Source: Sequoia sempervirens (Eukaryota > Streptophyta > Pinopsida > Cupressales > Cupressaceae). From it: 64,000 nt of DNA. The stretch is from NCBI GenBank assembly GCA_007258455.2, contig VDFB02047230.1:156992635-157056634 (forward strand). The letters run 5' to 3'. Below are positions 22,498 to 33,778 of this stretch, piece by piece. The notes below the pieces were generated by a model, which searched no databases, was not told the DNA's origin, and worked only from the letters and a program-made list of their open reading frames with translations. Position 1 is the stretch's first letter. The number at the start of each line of letters is the position of its first letter. Both the position numbers and the translations under genes were made by a program.

Positions 22498-25400
22498 TAT
22501 TAGAACACCAAATTTGCACCCTGTTTGCTAAGCTTTTAATTGCACTTAGCAGATTTGGACCAACATTGGACTACTTTCAAGTTGTAGGTGACCTGTTTGA
22601 AAGCAAACCTCTAGTGATAAGGGCTTGCTTCCCCTTTTTCATGCCACCTAACTACTTTAAAATCTGAGCTAAGGGTAAGAAATTACATAAAATAAACCTA
22701 ATATAGAAAGAAACTAAGGTGGTACACCAAAAACCTGGACCTGCTAATAGCCTTGCACATTCAAATCAATATTTAAAATCCAACTCACACTACTCCCTTT
22801 CCAATACAGTTCACATCATTAATTTATAAAGAGGTTTGTAACAATGTTTTTAAAAAGGAAAAATAGACTTCACAATCAATAACACCATTAAACAACAAAG
22901 TTTATAACCTGTAAACTTGCATTTTCTATCAAATGGATGCATGAAACATGGGACAAGCTTCTAAGTAAAATGACTTTTCATAAAAAGACTGATCAACCAT
23001 TAATGACACACCATAAACATGAAGAGAGAAGGTATAATACTCCAATAAATTAATTCAAAGTGCTTACTGTATAATAGGCCTATCTGAGTTACAATGCAAC
23101 TCCATGAAAAACAACTCCAAGAAAAGAAAGCTATCCTTCAACTGGAAAAAGAAAGAACTCCCTAAAATGTTGAAAATGAACATACTTAACCAACACCCAC
23201 CAAAAATCCCACACTAGTGTTTCTAGAAGATTCTCCTCGGATAAAACAAAAATGGCCCCAAAAGAACCTTCTAGAAGTCTCCAAAATGTCCTCTACATGG
23301 AGAAAAAACAAGCTAAGTCAATAGCCATCCCAAAAGTGTGACAAAAATGCCTCCAGCCGGCCTCCCTCTTCACCAAAATCAGTCAAAATAGTATCTCACA
23401 CTTCCCACACTTTTGCAAGTCATCATTGATCCTCTTAAAAATTTTGACCACATTCCCCATCATGCAATATGTGTGTTTTTTAGAACACATGGCTTTTCAA
23501 AGCATTAAAGATAGTGATTTTGTTAAGTGACTTATAAAACACCACTTAGTAAATCACTTTACAATTAAGCTCAATTTAAAGGGCCCCACCATTAAAATGC
23601 ATTACATTTGCATTTGAAAAGCAACTGAAAGTGATTTTCAAATTACTTACATGATATTCCAACATTGAAAATCAATGCAAACATATGATGATATGGCTGA
23701 AAGTTTATAAAAGTCTCCAAGGCATGGACTACTAACTCACCACATTTTGCATCACTCAACACATGGAAATATTCATTGGTTTGCAAAAGGCATCACAAGC
23801 TCCAAAATACTTGGCCAATATGGCCAACCTCCAAATCTCTTGGAAAGTATATTCCAAGTCACATGATGTTGATTAAAAAGAATAGGGCATCACATGTGTT
23901 GTATTGACCCACCCATATGTTATATTATTGAGGACTTAGGACTTGGCTTGATTTTGAATCAAAAGGGAATACTTAAGGCATAACATGCCTAAGTTAATAA
24001 GTCAATTTTCAGCCCCCCCATTGCATTTAACACATGCTTCAATTTTTAAAACATGGAACAAAAAATCCCATCAGCACTCAAGGGACAAATCCTAAATAAC
24101 AAAACACCAAAATGATGAGAAAACATCATCATTTGGTCATTGAACATTCTGGAGAAAATGATGCTGCCGCCACAGGGTTTCAATTGCACACACAAAATAT
24201 GGATATTCTGACTGGTTTTTATGGTGACTTTTTGATGGAAATAGTGGAGAACAAGGTAAATTCCCCTTTTTGCATCAAAACTTGGTTTTTTCGTATCATT
24301 TGAAGGCCATTCTAAGTTTAACGGCCGTAGCCTGTAGAGGATTCTGACCATTGTTGGTTCATTTCTACTTTCTTGTTATTGCTCTTCTTGTTGACAGTTG
24401 CAATGAGAACTCAATGAAGCTTTTTAGAAGCACAAGGTTGAAAGTTTTGCAAAACTTGTGAGAAACCTCCAGGTGATTCGAATCAGCTCCTCCATTTTGG
24501 TTTTTAGCAAAAGAAAGCTATATTTTCTTTTGTTTCTAGTTGACCATGAAGCACAAAGTGCTTGTCTTCATTCTGCATTTGAAAATAACGATACCCTATT
24601 GTGTTTTTGTTGTTTTCCTTAAGGAAAAGACTTACTGGTTGCGGCCATGAATAGAAAAAAAAGTTTCTACTCATTTCTCTCTTAACCCTCATGTTTTTTT
24701 TGTTTTCCTTCTTGTATTTCACAAACATTGATAAAGTTAATAGCCCATATGGGTTTCTAGGAAATAGAAAAAGAAAAAGCCAAGATGTGGCTCAACCCTC
24801 ATTATGTAAATTGGGTCTTCTTGCATTTGTGATTTTCTGTCTATTTCTGCATTTTAAAAAATAAAACCCTGCTTAGGTCTCTTGTAGAATGCATTTTGAT
24901 AAATTCTTCCACTATTACTAAAAAACCCACATGGGTCACTGGATTTTTTCTACAAAGATCAGATTTTTTCAAAATATAGTGGATTCTTTGCAAGTTCATT
25001 TCATTTTCTTGTACAAAAAAAACAATGTTGCTCCATTTTATCGAAACCCCAAGTGTGTTTTTTCATATTTGCAGAAAAAGGCCACTGCTCACCATGACCT
25101 GTCATAATGCATAATGGCCTTTTTTTTTTTTTTTAGCTCTTGTAGCATGTCTATCAAATTGTTATTTTCTTCACATATTTGTAACAAACAAAGATGGGTA
25201 ATGTTTTCAATTTGAAGAAACAACTTCCAGATTTTGTGCAAAATGAGGAAATGTCATTGCACCATATGGGTACACTGGAAACCTTAGCCTGCAACAAAAT
25301 GTGTCCTTTATAAGGAATTTAACTAGATTTTCTATAACATGTTTCATTTCTGTAGAATCTTTTTGAGAGAAAAACCCCAAAATGGGTTTGGTCACCGTGA

Positions 25401-28400
25401 ATAACTTGCCTTTTACTATTTTATGAAAATGTAGTGATTACCCTACTTCTTTTTGTGCAATAAAGAACTTTTAGTTCTTTTTATAATGAAATACCCTCCA
25501 ATATCAAATGAGAAAAAGCCCTACTTAAGTGGGTCCTTAGTGCATTTTTGTTTTTCACATTGTTTTAGGACTATTTTGTTGATATTGGTGAGCATACCAT
25601 TCACAATGTATCCCAAGCCTTTTGAAAAAGTGACATTTGACAAATGAAACTCCTTTGCTTGTTGTCCTTCAGACTTGAATGTTTAAGACACATGCTTTGT
25701 TTAGGCACCTAAGATGAAAGTTTGTACCCCTAAAGTCCTGTATCTGGGTTTCACATATTCACTCAACCAGTGACAAATGCCTATCCCCATAAGACAATAC
25801 AGTCCCTTGCAATATGCTCTGTAGCATATGGACCTAGTCCTTCCTTGTTGTGATCCACCATCTATTTGTCATGACATGTCATGTGACTGCCAAAATATTC
25901 ATGTTTCCATTGTTGGCTATTTGAGACAGATAAGGTATGAATGAATCTCTATTTGAATTATCATTGTATGGTTTTACTTATTTTCTCAGACTTCAGCAAC
26001 TTACACTCTCAATGCAAATTTGAGACATGACTTTATAATACCAATGCTTCCATATCCCATACTTATTCCATCTATAAGTTTTCATCTACTACTTCAATGA
26101 TGACAGAGGTTGAAGGCTGAAGCTTCTTTTCCTTTCATGTAATGCACAATAAAGTGGAACTCATTTTCATGATCATGCACCTTCTCACTTTTCCTTAGAC
26201 AAGACTGCCATATACTTGCATTGCATATTGGTGTGTTGTAGCATGATGCCGGTATGCATTGTTGTTGTTCCTATTCATGAGAGTATTGCATTGTTGTCTC
26301 ATTTACCCTCTTAGGATTGCTATGTAGCTTGTATGAGATCACATAGACAACATTTTTCTGGTGCAGTGTCACTGTCTTTTAATGATGCATCAATAACACT
26401 GTATTTAATTTATCTTTGCTCATCAATCACTTATTGCTGGAAGCATGATATTTAATGCCTATGTTAACAATGACACCTCATGTGCCTCTGGATTGAACTG
26501 TTGCTCCAATTCTCATACAAGGTTATGATGCATAGACCATACATCCAAAACAAACTAGTTATACTGACTTGTTGCCAATATCTCTTTACAATGCACAATT
26601 TATTTCTATCACCATGAAAGTCACAAAGTATTTCAAAATAGAGCATATGTTTCTTCCTCTTGCATTAGAATGGTGACCTCCATTAGGTAAGTGTACAATT
26701 GGAAACCATCATTAATGTTCATTGAAATTCTTTAGGCCTAATACCCATATTCCACTGCTACAGGAGCACTGTGAAGACTTAATACTCTTTGTTCTACATG
26801 ATATTGTTGCTCCACAACTACTACCTCAGTATGATACTGACTTTGTTGATGCACTACCCATTATTTACACATTGAATTGTTAACTTACCCTTAAGCCCAT
26901 TTTCTCTTGCCAATGCACATGACCATTCCATTAGAAGTGATCACATCATATGAGGGTTCCATTGTTGTCATAAACCTCTTATAATGACATATTCATGATA
27001 TGCACATATCTATGTCAACTAGAGTTGATGTTTCTTGAATGTCTTTGCCTTTTGTGCTTTTCCTTCAAACATCATGCATTGAAGGTGATATGGCAACATT
27101 TCTTGTCTAATGTTTGATTGAGAAGGCCTTGAATAAAGCCTTGTGCAACCTAAGCTTGTCTCTTGGCATTCATTTCTTTGACATTGGTGTCATTCACTTA
27201 TGCATGGGAAACTAGAGTTTTGTTGCCTTTGTTTATTACCCTAAAATCCTTTGATCAACCTATGTTGCCTCATTCATTATTGTTGTCCTAACCTTCATGG
27301 CTGTCTTGTAGCATATACCTTTGTGATTATTGTCTTTATGTACTTGTACCATGATATTGATTCAGCCATTGCTCTTGTTTGTGTTATGTGTAACAAATAC
27401 ACATAGTTTCCTCATTGTAAATTTGTTGGACAGCCACCTATCACATATGTGGGTGACCTAACAGCTCACTTTCCTTTGTGATATGTGACTGCCCCATAGG
27501 GTTACGGTGAGGGGATTGACAACAACTTCAAATGCTTCCTCATTGTTTAGAAGATGCATAATTGAACTTGATGCATCTATGAAGACACTTGATGCATCTC
27601 CAAAATCACTTATTTTCATAGAATGGATCAATGGTCCACTTAAAAAGATTGAAAGAAATATCAATACAGTATATTGCATCTTTTGAATTTGATATTGAAA
27701 GTTGGTCAACTAGTGTGATTCCATATTGATTTAATGCATTGATAAGAGATAAATCTTTGATCAAGTTGCTCAATTTCATTTTATTTCAAAGCATGCTGAG
27801 CTCTACCCTCGTTGGAGCAACATTTACCCCACATGTTGTATTTGATCTGATAATGAAACAATAATCATACATGTCCTAAATCTGCACATGAACAAAATAG
27901 TTAGAAAATAAATGCATATGTTGGATGTTTTTGTTTAATGCATTTATGGATCAGTTTATACATGCATAGGTAGGTGTGTATGCAAGGATTGAATCTTTCA
28001 TTGCTTGGAGCTTCACTCTAACATCATGTTTTCTTCAAATGTAGTGTGAGGAGCGCTACGTAGCTAGGAGGGAAACAAGTGGTTCAAGGTAGCAACAACA
28101 TGACAATAGACGACTTGTAACCAGTCATTCACATGCAATGACTGGTTCCATTCTTACATGCACATTCTCTTGTTTCATTCTACTTATTCATGTATGAGTT
28201 GTTTCATATTTTCATTGAATAAGAGAGCTATTCCCTTGGCTTGTGAGGGACATGTACCTTAATGATTATCAATAAAAGAAATTACATTTGAATACATGAT
28301 TCTCTTCTCATTTGTTGTAATGCACCACTGAAATGACAAAATGTAATCTGATTTACTTAACAATCACTCCTTCCTGCATATTGGAACTAGCAGTTTTATG

Positions 28401-28484
28401 GTTTATCTTTAAATGTTTAAACAACATGAAAATAACAAACACTAGGTTACCTGATTTTAGCTAAAAGCTAAAAATCAAGTAACA
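22498..28484 (-). repeat. E1 5' LTR (about 6.0 kb)
   Basis: Direct repeat of 10051-16048. It starts TATTAGAACACC (the terminal TG has mutated to TA) and ends AAGTAACA before the target duplication. As the 5' LTR in element orientation it should hold the promoter. Differences from the other LTR are scattered transitions and small indels. Confidence 0.92.
24742..25388. repeat. ACCC(N)GGGT motif series, second LTR copy
   Basis: Same series as 12272-12918, for example AGCCCATATGGGTT at 24742-24755 and ACCCACATGGGT near 24925. Several arms have decayed here relative to the first copy. Confidence 0.55.
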
Positions 28485-28489
28485 AGACC
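28485..28489. repeat. target-site duplication of E1 (right)
   Basis: AGACC, identical to 10046-10050. Confidence 0.92.
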
Positions 28490-28640
28490 AATAATGTGCA
28501 ATGTCATGCATTTTTTGAAAAAAAATAGTCATATACAAGGATTGTCGTGACTCATACTTAGGAACCCAATTGTTCCCAGTCTTTTTGTCAAGACAAACCA
28601 CAAACAACAATCCATATAAAATGTGTCATGGAACGTCATT

Positions 28641-28915
28641 TCTCCTCTAAATCCTATAGCTAGGACATCCTTGAGGTGGCTAGTGACGTGACAGCTTTGA
28701 AAAGACAAGACAATTATCATGACACACCATTGCTCCTCTAAATCCTATTGCCAGGACATCCTTAAGGTGGCTAGTGACATGACAATTTCAAAAAGATAAG
28801 AGAATCAGTCAAAAAGCAAGATATGCTCATGTAACATTGTCGCTCCTCTAAATCCATCATAGGATATCGTTGAGGTGGCTAGTTACATGGTCATATCAAA
28901 TCATTAAAAAATAAA
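28641..28915. repeat. E3 3' region tandem repeat A (three copies, 90-110 bp)
   Basis: The core CTCCTCTAAATCC followed by AGGACATCCTTGAGGTGGCT and then AGTGACATGACA recurs at about 28641, 28732 and 28842. Confidence 0.8.
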
Positions 28916-29001
28916 TAAAAAATGCTTGTCAAGACATGTGTATGAAATCTTTGTTTGTTTTCCAAGGTTGACTTGGTGATGATGACACTGACTGGTGATT
29001 A

Positions 29002-29452
29002 TTTAGGAAGGACACATCCTAAAGAAGATTGAAATGTCAAATTTGATTATTGCCAAGGTTGACATTCAGGAAGGACACATCCTGAATAGATGACATGACA
29101 AGGTCTGGCGTCAAGAAGGACACATCTTGAAGACCCGTAGTTGACAGGAAAGAGTTTGACGTCAAGAAGGACACATCTTGAAGGCTCTTAAATGATTGAT
29201 TTGATAGATTTTGATGTTGATTCAGGAAAGACATATCATGAATAAATTGGTCGACAAAAATGAGTCTGACGTCAAGGACACATCTTGAAGGCTCTTAAAT
29301 GATTGAATTGATTAATTTGATGTTGATGTAGGAAAGACATCCTGAATAAATTGGTTGATAAAAAAGAGTCTTACATCAAGGACACATCTTGAAGACTCTT
29401 ACATGACTAATTTGATTGATTTGATGTTGATTTAGGAAAGACATATCTTGAA
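29002..29452 (-). repeat. E3 tandem repeat B: hairpin units, coding-like QDVSFL
   Basis: About eight units each contain a stem-loop: arms such as TTTAGGA/TCCTAAA (29002-29023), TTCAGGA/TCCTGAA (29065-29086), TCAAGA/TCTTGA (29111-29130, 29162-29181), loop AGGACACA or AAGACATA. Further copies are at 29221-29242, 29272-29288, 29329-29345 and 29431-29452. Read on the minus strand most units encode LQDVSFLT or a close variant. Unit spacing changes from about 50 to about 110 bp. Confidence 0.8.
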
Positions 29453-29533
29453 TAAATTGGTTTGATTGTGCATCATTTTGTGACCTTGTGTTCGATTCGT
29501 TTGTTGTATGATCATGTGATATGACTAACATGG

Positions 29534-29930
29534 AAAAACCCTAAGAGGATTGACATCTAAGGCCTCAGGGATTGTTAAGCCTTGCCTATGTTGTACATGC
29601 AGAGACCACGTAGGTCGACCAAAATTTGACTGACAGGATTGACTGAAAAATATTTGTTTTATTTGAAGATATCTGACGTGTGTGATAGTGAATGTGATGA
29701 ACCCTAATGGACTGACCTAGTGTGGCCTCAGGGGCTCATCGATTGATGGTATTGCCTACTTTATACACACAGAGACCTCATAGTTCGACATGACCAATGA
29801 ATTTTTCTTATTGACTAAGGATTGAGTCATGATTTTATGTTGACAAACCTAAAAAGACTGACCTAATTCCTCGGGGGCACGTCAATAGATGGCCTTACCT
29901 ATGTCCAATCATAGAGGCAACATAGTTTGA
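29534..29930. repeat. E3 tandem repeat C: CTACGT...ACGTAG hairpin units
   Basis: Three diverged units (about 29534-29620, 29699-29795, 29844-29930). Each has a CCTAA...GACTGAC start, a GCCTCAGGGG-like G-rich part and a hairpin: CTATGT/ACGTAG (29586-29613), CTACTT/TCATAG (29756-29783), CTATGT/ACATAG (29899-29925). The same motif occurs once in E2 at 44606-44665. Confidence 0.7.
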
Positions 29931-29939
29931 AAATGACAA

Positions 29940-30489
29940 AGAATGACACGATAGACATTGATTTCATTTTCTTATTTTCCTGATTATTTGGATTTTTTGG
30001 AATTTTGACATTTTTCAAATGTTTTTGTGTTTTTGACATGTTTTCTAAATGTTTTTTGTATTTCCAAGTGTGCTAGGTCTTGAAGATCTAGGGGTTTACT
30101 CCACCAAGAATGGGTGTATTGTATTTTCCCCTGGTCAAGTACTGTGTGGGATTGGATGGTAAGAATGATTGTGCAGTATGTTGTCAGCGTCAACTAATCT
30201 CAATCCATAGGACTAGCAACTACTGTCATTGTGGGTGTCACAGAATGAAGGAGAGATAGTTAGAGGAATATGGGTGAAGGTGAAAAGACCCTGTGAAGTG
30301 ATAATAGACGACAGAGTGAAGATTGTTTACACATGGTGCCTGTTTTCTAGGTTTTCACCATGGTACTTATCCAAAGCGCCATTGAAATCGTTTTCATTAT
30401 TGAATGGATTATTTCTCTTTACTATTTTTTTGTTTTTGTTTTTTGCGGTTTTGACTAATATTTTTGAAGATATGTGTAAAACTTGCATA
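29940..30489. other. E3 3' region, unique part
   Basis: No gene or repeat recognised; T-rich on the plus strand. It links the integrase C-terminus to the tandem repeats. Confidence 0.4.
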
Positions 30490-31761
30490 GGTGCAATCTA
30501 TTTATAGGCTCAAATAATGGTTCCCCCTCTGGAGTAGACAAATGATATGCACCAAAACCAAAGGAAATTGTGATGACATTAGGGTCTAGCCAGCTAGGCT
30601 CAAACTTACCAGGTTTATCTCGTTCTTCCTAGTTTTTAGGATTCTACATTAGTACTAGGTCGTCAATGTTGAAATGTCTGACCATGACCCTCTTGTTGTA
30701 ACTTCTACAAAGAGAGTTTTGATATGCTTGTAAGTGAGTCATTGCTTTATGTCTTCACTCATCCAATAATTCTAGCTCATGTAGCCTAGATATCCTATAC
30801 TCTTCATCATTGATTAACCCTTTAATGGACACTCAGAGAGAGGGGACTTTGACCTCAATGGGGAGAATAGCTTCTGAACCAAAGACTAAGGAAATTGTGG
30901 TGGCCCCAGTGGGAGTATGAATGCTAGTTTGATATGTGGCCCATAAGGTAGGGTTGAGTTGGATGTGCCAGTCACAACCAGTGGCATTGATAGTTTTCTT
31001 AAGGATTTTAATGATGGTTTTATTGGATGCCTTGGCTTGATCATTGCCCTGCGGGTAGTAAGGAGTGGAAAAATGGTGTTGGATGTGGAATTATTCACAC
31101 AATTCATGGACGTCTTGGTTTTTGAAGGGACGACCATTGTTTGTGATCATGGACTATGGAATAATGTAGCAACAAATGATGTAATTAAGAATGAACTTAG
31201 TGATTTGGTTGTCGGTGATGTAGGTAAGGGGGATGGCCTCTACCCATTTGGTAAAGTATTCAGTGGCAATTATAATGAATTTGTGGCCATTTGAGGAATT
31301 GGGGTGAATTTTTCCCAGGAGGTCAAGTCCCCATTGAGCAAAGGGCAAGCCAAAGTAATGGGCCTTAGTTCCTATGCTGGAGCATGAATAAGATCACCAT
31401 GAACTTCACATTATTTGCATCTTTTGACAAATCGGTATGCTTCCCATTCCATAGTCAACCAATAGTATCCTAGCTGCATAATCTTTTTGGCTAAGGTAGG
31501 ACCACTTGAGTGAGCCCCATAAATTCCTTGGTGCACTTCACATAAGGTTGTTTGTGCTTTAGTGTTATCTAGACATTGAAGTAGGGCATTGTCAAAGGAA
31601 TGTTTGTATAAAGTATCCCCGATGATGGCATAACGGGAGGATTTTCGAATAAAGTTCTTACGTTGGTTATTAGATAAGTTATCATGTAAAATCTGGGAAT
31701 GGAGGTAATTATAAGTATCTAAGTACCAAGGTGACTCAAGACCAAGAAGTTCACAAACCAT
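30490..31761 (-). pseudogene. E3 integrase
   Basis: Zinc module: HQGIYGAHSSGPTLAKKIMQ and a CX2C remnant after FVKRCK (about 31420-31560). Core: first Asp in AQWGLDLLGKIHPNSSNGHK (about 31320). The second catalytic Asp is replaced by Asn (ITNNGRPF, about 31130). The catalytic Glu is replaced by Lys (NDQAKASNKTIIK, about 31035), where NGQAEASNKT is usual for the family. Both are single G-to-A changes on the coding strand. The C-terminal part (SWLDPNVITISFGFGAYHLS) runs to about 30500. Stops and frame changes are frequent. The zinc module and core resemble Tat-group integrases more than those of E0 and E1. Confidence 0.82.
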
Positions 31762-31767
31762 TTCAGA

Positions 31768-32958
31768 TTATGGGACATCGAAAGTGGGGACCAATAGTTG
31801 TTCCACTAAGAACTCGTACTGTGACACATTGTTAGGTATGTCCAAGAGTGATCTGATGGTGGCCATGGCATCCACTGCTTTGTTTTGTATGTGGGGTATA
31901 TGACAAAAGGTGATGTTGACAAAGTAAAGCTTGAAGTTGTCGACCATTTTCTTATAGGGAGTCAATTTCTCATCCTTTGTGTCATAGTCATCATTGACCT
32001 GATTGATGACTAACTATGAATCTCTGAAGACCTACATACTTTGGATCTTCCACTTGACCACCATAGGCAATCCCTTTAATAGGGCCTCATACTTTGCAAT
32101 GTTGTTTGTACAAGGGAATACAATTCTAAATGATTTCGGTATTGTGTCACCTTCTAGGGTGACAAACAGTATTCTTGCTCCCAATCCATGATTGGTATAG
32201 GAGTCGTCAAAGTACATCTTCCATACATCACCTATCTCAAGAGTGAAAAGTGACTCATTTGGAAAATCATCGATGAGGGAATGTTTTGCTTGTGTTGGTG
32301 CATCTGTGAGTTGGTCTGCTATTACATTTCCCTTGATTGTTGTGTGCTTGACATATTGGATGTTGTATTCACTGAGGACCATGACCCATTTTGATAATCG
32401 CCCTATTAACGCTGCTCTACTAAGAAGATACTTGAGTGGGTCAATTTTTTCTAATAGCTTTGTTTGGTGGTTCAACATGTAATGCCTTAATTTTTGTGCT
32501 ATAAAGACCACTGCAAGGTAGGCCCGTTCAATATGAGTGTATTTGAGTTCATACCCCACCAAGGTCCTGCTAATATAGTAGATTGCTCTTTCCTTTTCCT
32601 TGTGGTCATTTTGAGCAAGTAGTGCCCCCAGTGCTGTTGTGATTGTAGATACATATAATATGAGGGGCTTCCCATCTATTGGTGGCATCAACACAGGTGG
32701 TGTTAGGAGATACTCTTTTATCTGTTGAAAGAATTCCTGGCATTTTTCAGTCCATATGAAAGTGATCCCTTTACGTAACAAGTACTGAAACTGGTGGAAT
32801 TTGTTGACGAGTTGAGTAATGAATCTCCTTATAGATTGTAGTATCCCCTGTAAGTACCTTAATCGACTGATGTTATTTGGGGGAGGCATGTCTATGATAG
32901 CTTTTACCTTGGTGGGATCAACTTCTATGCCTCTATGTGAGACAATGTATCCCAACAA
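31768..32958 (-). pseudogene. E3 RT connection, RNase H and archaeal-type RNase H
   Basis: Open from 32958 to 32032: LGYIVSHRGIEVDPTKVKAI, FITQLVNKFHQFQYLLRKG, FIWTEKCQEFFQQIKEYL, then a degenerate Ty3 RNase H (KPLILYVSTITTALGALLAQ, KWVMVLSEYNIQYVKHTTIK). After it comes the second, archaeal-type RNase H: WKMYFDDSYTNHGLGARILF (first Asp, about 32200), PCTNNIAKYEALLKGL (catalytic Glu replaced by Lys, about 32095), VFRDS then TAG (third acidic residue) and, in 31768-31965, CHIPHIQNKAVDAMATI (last Asp). Here the extra RNase H follows the RT-RNase H and precedes the integrase, the usual Tat/Ogre order. Confidence 0.85.
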
Positions 32959-32959
32959 T

Positions 32960-33769
32960 TTTTTGGATTTTACCCCAAAGACACACTTCTTTGGGTTGAG
33001 ATGGACCTTATATTCTTCTAGTCATTGAAAGAATTTGTCTAAAAAATTTAGATGATCAACTTTGGTTAAGGAATTTTCTAGGATATCATCAACATAGTCC
33101 TCCATTAGTGTGTGCATTAGGTCATGAAATATTGTAGTCATTTCCCACTAGTATGTAGCTCCTACATTTTTCCGCCCAAAGGGCATGAAGTTACAGCAAT
33201 AGGTACCCCATGGACAAGTGAAAGTTGTTTTATGTTGGTCTTCTAGAGCAGTATGAATTTGATTATAGCCGAAGAAACCATCCATAAGGGACAACATCTT
33301 GTATCCTATTGTAAGATCCACGATCATGTCGATGTTGGGAGAGGAAAGCCATCCTTAGGGCATGCCTTGTTTAAATATCTGAAGTCAGTACATATGCAGA
33401 TTTTCCCATCTGGTTTTGTGATAGGTACCAGATTGGAGATCTAGTCTACACAATCAATAGACCTAATGAATCCAACATCTAAGAGTTTCTTTAGTTCTAT
33501 CTTGACCAACAAGGCAATTTGCAGATGTATTTTCAAAGTTTTTTCTTTACCGGTTTAGCATCTAGATTCAATGGAAAGTGATGTAATACTAGCTCATGGT
33601 CCAACCCACACATGTTGGCATATGACCAAGAAAAATTACCCTTGTGTTGTGTGAAGATTTCTTGGAAGTTGGATTTTTCTTCTTCTTTCAAGGAAGCTAC
33701 TAGTAACACTATCTTAGGATCTTCAAGAGATCCAATGTTGACCTCTTGTGTATCTTCAATTAGAATCAA
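32960..33769 (-). pseudogene. E3 reverse transcriptase
   Basis: N-terminal entry motif: FSWSYANMCGLDHELVLHHF then LNLDAKPVKKKL (33540-33640), as in Tat-group RTs. Further on, in shifted frames, MLSLMDGFFGYNQIHTA (catalytic Asp, about 33270), TFTCPWGTYCCNFMPFG (about 33190) and the catalytic YVDD box in MEDYVDDILENS (about 33084-33100), then LNPKKCVFGVK. At least two frameshifts and several stops. Confidence 0.85.
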
Positions 33770-33778
33770 TGATCACTC

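Larger units (their letters stand above)
10051..28484 (-). mobile_element. E1: complete Ty3/gypsy LTR retrotransposon, 18.4 kb
   Basis: Both ends are defined by long direct repeats (10051-16048 and 22498-28484) and by the same 5-bp duplication AGACC outside them. Coding order on the minus strand is Gag (22167-20830), protease (20531-20244), an archaeal-type RNase H (20144-19143), RT with RNase H (18973 to about 17690) and integrase (about 17600-16351). The LTRs make up two thirds of the element. Coding parts are recognisable but carry stops and frameshifts, so it is not autonomous now. The LTRs differ by many substitutions at the outer end and fewer further in, so it is not recent. It sits inside the 3' region of E3. 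Confidence 0.93.

Noticed and set aside
28641..29930. CRISPR-like array (regular repeats in the E3 3' region)
   Set aside because: Units are long, imperfect and unequally spaced, there are no unique spacers of constant size, and the setting is a plant retrotransposon.
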